64,000 nt of DNA from a bacterium (GTDB lineage Bacteria; UBP15; UBA6099): contig JAKQPS010000082.1 in NCBI GenBank assembly GCA_029564595.1, positions 1 to 64,000 on the forward strand, given 5' to 3'. A model generated the notes under the pieces. It saw nothing but the letters and a program-made list of their open reading frames with translations, was not told the DNA's origin and ran no database searches. Both the position numbers and the translations under genes were made by a program. Position 1 is the stretch's first letter. Each line of letters starts with the position of its first letter. Positions 62,222-64,000 of this stretch are shown in pieces.

Positions 62222-64000
62222 TCAGTTTTTGTATGCGCCTTTCATTTTTGAAGCCTCCATTCTCAACGACTCTTTAAGCATTGAAGCGCGAGGGTTGTCT
62301 GGAGACAGCTTCAGAATGTTGTCGCATTCGATAATCGCCTCTTCGATTCTATCAGTGTAATGATACAAACCTATCAAATAGAATCTAGCAGCCAAATTGT
62401 ATGGTTGGATGGTCAATCCGTGTTTGAAAGCTTCTTCCGCCTGTTCCGGCATGCCCGCGCGGAGATACACGACACCGAGATTGAAGTATGAATACTCGGA
62501 ATTCGGGTTGAGCTGAGCCGAAGCGGATAAAAGCTTAATTGCCGTTTCAAGATTGCCTTCTCTGGCGGACACGATGCCGAGGTTGGTTATTGCCCTGTAC
62601 AAGCTTCCGTATCTTTGGTCGGAGAGCGAGCCGTCTGACGCGATTCTAACAGCGAGGGTCAAGGCGCGTTTTGCGTCGTCCAGCCTGTCTGAATTCATGT
62701 ACGCCACGCCCAGATTGACCAGCGCTTTTGCGGAGATCGGAGCGCATGATTGGGCGGTCTCCCAGAAAACGACTTCGTTGTCCCATGCCTTGTTGCGGTT
62801 TTTTGTGGCGAATCCGGACGCGACGATTGAGATCACAAGAATAAAAGACACGAACAAACGCGACAAAGAAGGATAAGGGTTGTCTCCGGATAAGAGAAAT
62901 GTTTTTAACGCAAAGGCGATGGCTAAAAGAAATCCCGGAACCGCGATGTAAAGATACCTCTCAGCCATAACCACTCCGATTGGGATAATATTGCTGACAG
63001 GCAGAAGGGCAAAAACAAACCATGCGACCGCGAATCCGGCGGCCTTTTCTTTTCTCATTATGACGGCGCAGCACGTGGCGAATGCAACTATTGACAACAA
63101 GGCCGACAGAGTAGACGCGTCGAAGATTCCGGGAGTTTCAGAAAAAGCGTGTTCGACGCATTGTTTGGCAGGCCACAGAATAATAGAGATATAGCCTGCC
63201 CATGCTTGTATCATGACAATGAAAGTCTGCGCCGCGCCTCCGCCGTGAAAAACATACGATTCTGCCGGCCCCTTCATGGGGCCGAAGCGTATTACCAGAT
63301 AAACGGCGGCAACGATGATGTAAGGAAGACAAAGTTTGATGGCAGAGATTATGCCTTTTGCATTTTTAACGAAATATACGTAAGCGAAGAAAATCGCCGG
63401 AGCCGCAACGGCTGTTTCTTTTGTAAAAACAGCGACAATAAAAGATATGACAGAAAGGGCCAGACAGGTCGAACGGCGGGCGATGTTTGTCGAATTAAAA
63501 GTGGATATGAGGAAGGAGAGAGAGAGCATAACAAACAACAGGCACAAGGGGTCTTCTATGAATGTGACGCAATTCAAGGCTTCGGTTTGTATGGGATGCA
63601 AAGCGAACAAAAGAGAAACCGCAGTGGCAAGCCAAGGCCTTCCAAGCGCGACGCATGCCAAGTGAAAAACCAGCATGGCATTGAATAGATGGACTGCGAG
63701 ATTGAAATAATGCCATCCGGCGGGTTGGCTGCCCCAGAGAGCATAATTAAGCATGTGAGACATCGTCGCGACGGGGCGAAAGCTGATTTCCGCTGTTTGA
63801 GAGAAATACTCGCGAGTGAATATCTTTGCAAAATTGTCCGGATTCTGAATGAAAAGATTCTGTTCGATAAGATGGACATCGTCCCATAGGAAAGGGTTGT
63901 CCAAAGCGCCGTTATAAACCGCGGCTATGCCGACAAAAAGAAACAGGGTTGTCAGCAATCTGTTGAACGGTGTTGATTGTTTATTGTAATCATTGTCCAT
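62222..64000 (-). CDS. TMTC/PMT-like membrane protein with C-terminal TPRs (possibly partial)
   Basis: 592 residues to the window edge. N-terminal membrane domain with NPFLWDDVHLIEQNLFIQ (the acidic first-loop motif of PMT-like GT-C transferases), RPVATMSHMLNYALWG, YFNLAVHLFNAMLV and ALHPIQTEALNCVTFIEDPL. About eleven helices, then four to five TPRs (about 430-585). This matches TMTC-type proteins that O-mannosylate or otherwise glycosylate exported proteins. An ATG coincides with base 64000, but the true start may lie beyond the window. Confidence 0.83.
   Translation of the reverse strand: MDNDYNKQSTPFNRLLTTLFLFVGIAAVYNGALDNPFLWDDVHLIEQNLFIQNPDNFAKIFTREYFSQTAEISFRPVATMSHMLNYALWGSQPAGWHYFNLAVHLFNAMLVFHLACVALGRPWLATAVSLLFALHPIQTEALNCVTFIEDPLCLLFVMLSLSFLISTFNSTNIARRSTCLALSVISFIVAVFTKETAVAAPAIFFAYVYFVKNAKGIISAIKLCLPYIIVAAVYLVIRFGPMKGPAESYVFHGGGAAQTFIVMIQAWAGYISIILWPAKQCVEHAFSETPGIFDASTLSALLSIVAFATCCAVIMRKEKAAGFAVAWFVFALLPVSNIIPIGVVMAERYLYIAVPGFLLAIAFALKTFLLSGDNPYPSLSRLFVSFILVISIVASGFATKNRNKAWDNEVVFWETAQSCAPISAKALVNLGVAYMNSDRLDDAKRALTLAVRIASDGSLSDQRYGSLYRAITNLGIVSAREGNLETAIKLLSASAQLNPNSEYSYFNLGVVYLRAGMPEQAEEAFKHGLTIQPYNLAARFYLIGLYHYTDRIEEAIIECDNILKLSPDNPRASMLKESLRMEASKMKGAYKN

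Noticed and set aside
1-64000. CRISPR arrays, tRNA/rRNA genes, insertion sequences, prophage or integration sites
   Set aside because: No direct-repeat array, cloverleaf, transposase, integrase or terminal repeat was recognised on reading both strands.

Overview
The window reads as a chromosomal segment of an anaerobic, fermentative bacterium. It is densely coded, of moderate G+C, and has many operons with 4-30 bp gene overlaps. The envelope looks Gram-negative-like: an O-antigen-ligase-type protein, several GT-C membrane proteins, and many secreted hydrolases with signal peptides. Some housekeeping genes are of the type common in Firmicutes and several deep phyla: RNase Y, a PASTA kinase homologue, and an fmt-rsmB-kinase-rpe gene order. 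I cannot assign a phylum from sequence alone. An uncultivated or deep-branching lineage is plausible. I saw no tRNA, rRNA, CRISPR array, insertion sequence or prophage.

Layout. 0.1-2.2 kb: a 5'-truncated nucleoside hydrolase and a secreted protein of unknown function. 2.3-6.7 kb (minus): an operon of a GGDEF protein, LarC, CvpA and a tRNA-dihydrouridine synthase. 6.8-7.5 kb: lexA with a clear promoter. 7.7-12.2 kb: a sugar-related operon (aldose-epimerase-like, alpha/beta hydrolase, ribokinase, membrane SGNH hydrolase). 12.4-13.6 kb: an HdrD/GlpC-like Fe-S protein. 13.7-15.3 kb (minus): a secreted carboxylesterase.

15.6-35.4 kb is the centrepiece, a nearly uninterrupted [FeFe]-hydrogenase island. 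It begins with a good sigma-54 promoter (15568-15584) preceded by repeated TGTCAGC/GCTGACA motifs. In order it carries: a DRTGG protein, an RsbW-like ATPase, a HydS-like [FeFe]-hydrogenase paralogue in which the proton-relay Cys is Ala, a second DRTGG protein, HydC (NuoE-like), a small [2Fe-2S] protein, HydB fused to a GltD-type flavoprotein, a PHP phosphoesterase, a second stand-alone ATPase, catalytic HydA, a histidine kinase, a single-domain response regulator, the maturases HydG and HydE, a TM1266-like regulator, an aspartate ammonia-lyase homologue, HydF, and finally a histidine kinase plus an NtrC-type sigma-54 activator. The parts suggest a bifurcating NAD(P)-linked hydrogenase, its whole maturation pathway, a putative H2-sensing branch and its own enhancer-binding regulator in one locus.

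35.5-45.0 kb: a penicillin-acylase-family protein, a secreted EEP-fold phosphoesterase, a ferrous-iron operon (DtxR-FeoA fusion, FeoB, a FeoB-associated Cys-rich peptide) with a promoter and overlapping dyad, a SpoIIE-type phosphatase, a histidine phosphatase and a Cys-rich secreted protein. 45.1-47.9 kb: recA (TTG start) and RNase Y, whose start appears to be a non-canonical AUC, closed by a strong terminator. 48-49.4 kb: a GH29 fucosidase. 49.4-55.4 kb: MarC, then fmt-rsmB-PASTA pseudokinase-rpe. 55.4-64 kb (minus): a surface-glycan or glycosylation group of GT-C, O-antigen-ligase/TPR, GT2 and TPR membrane proteins, the last reaching the window edge.
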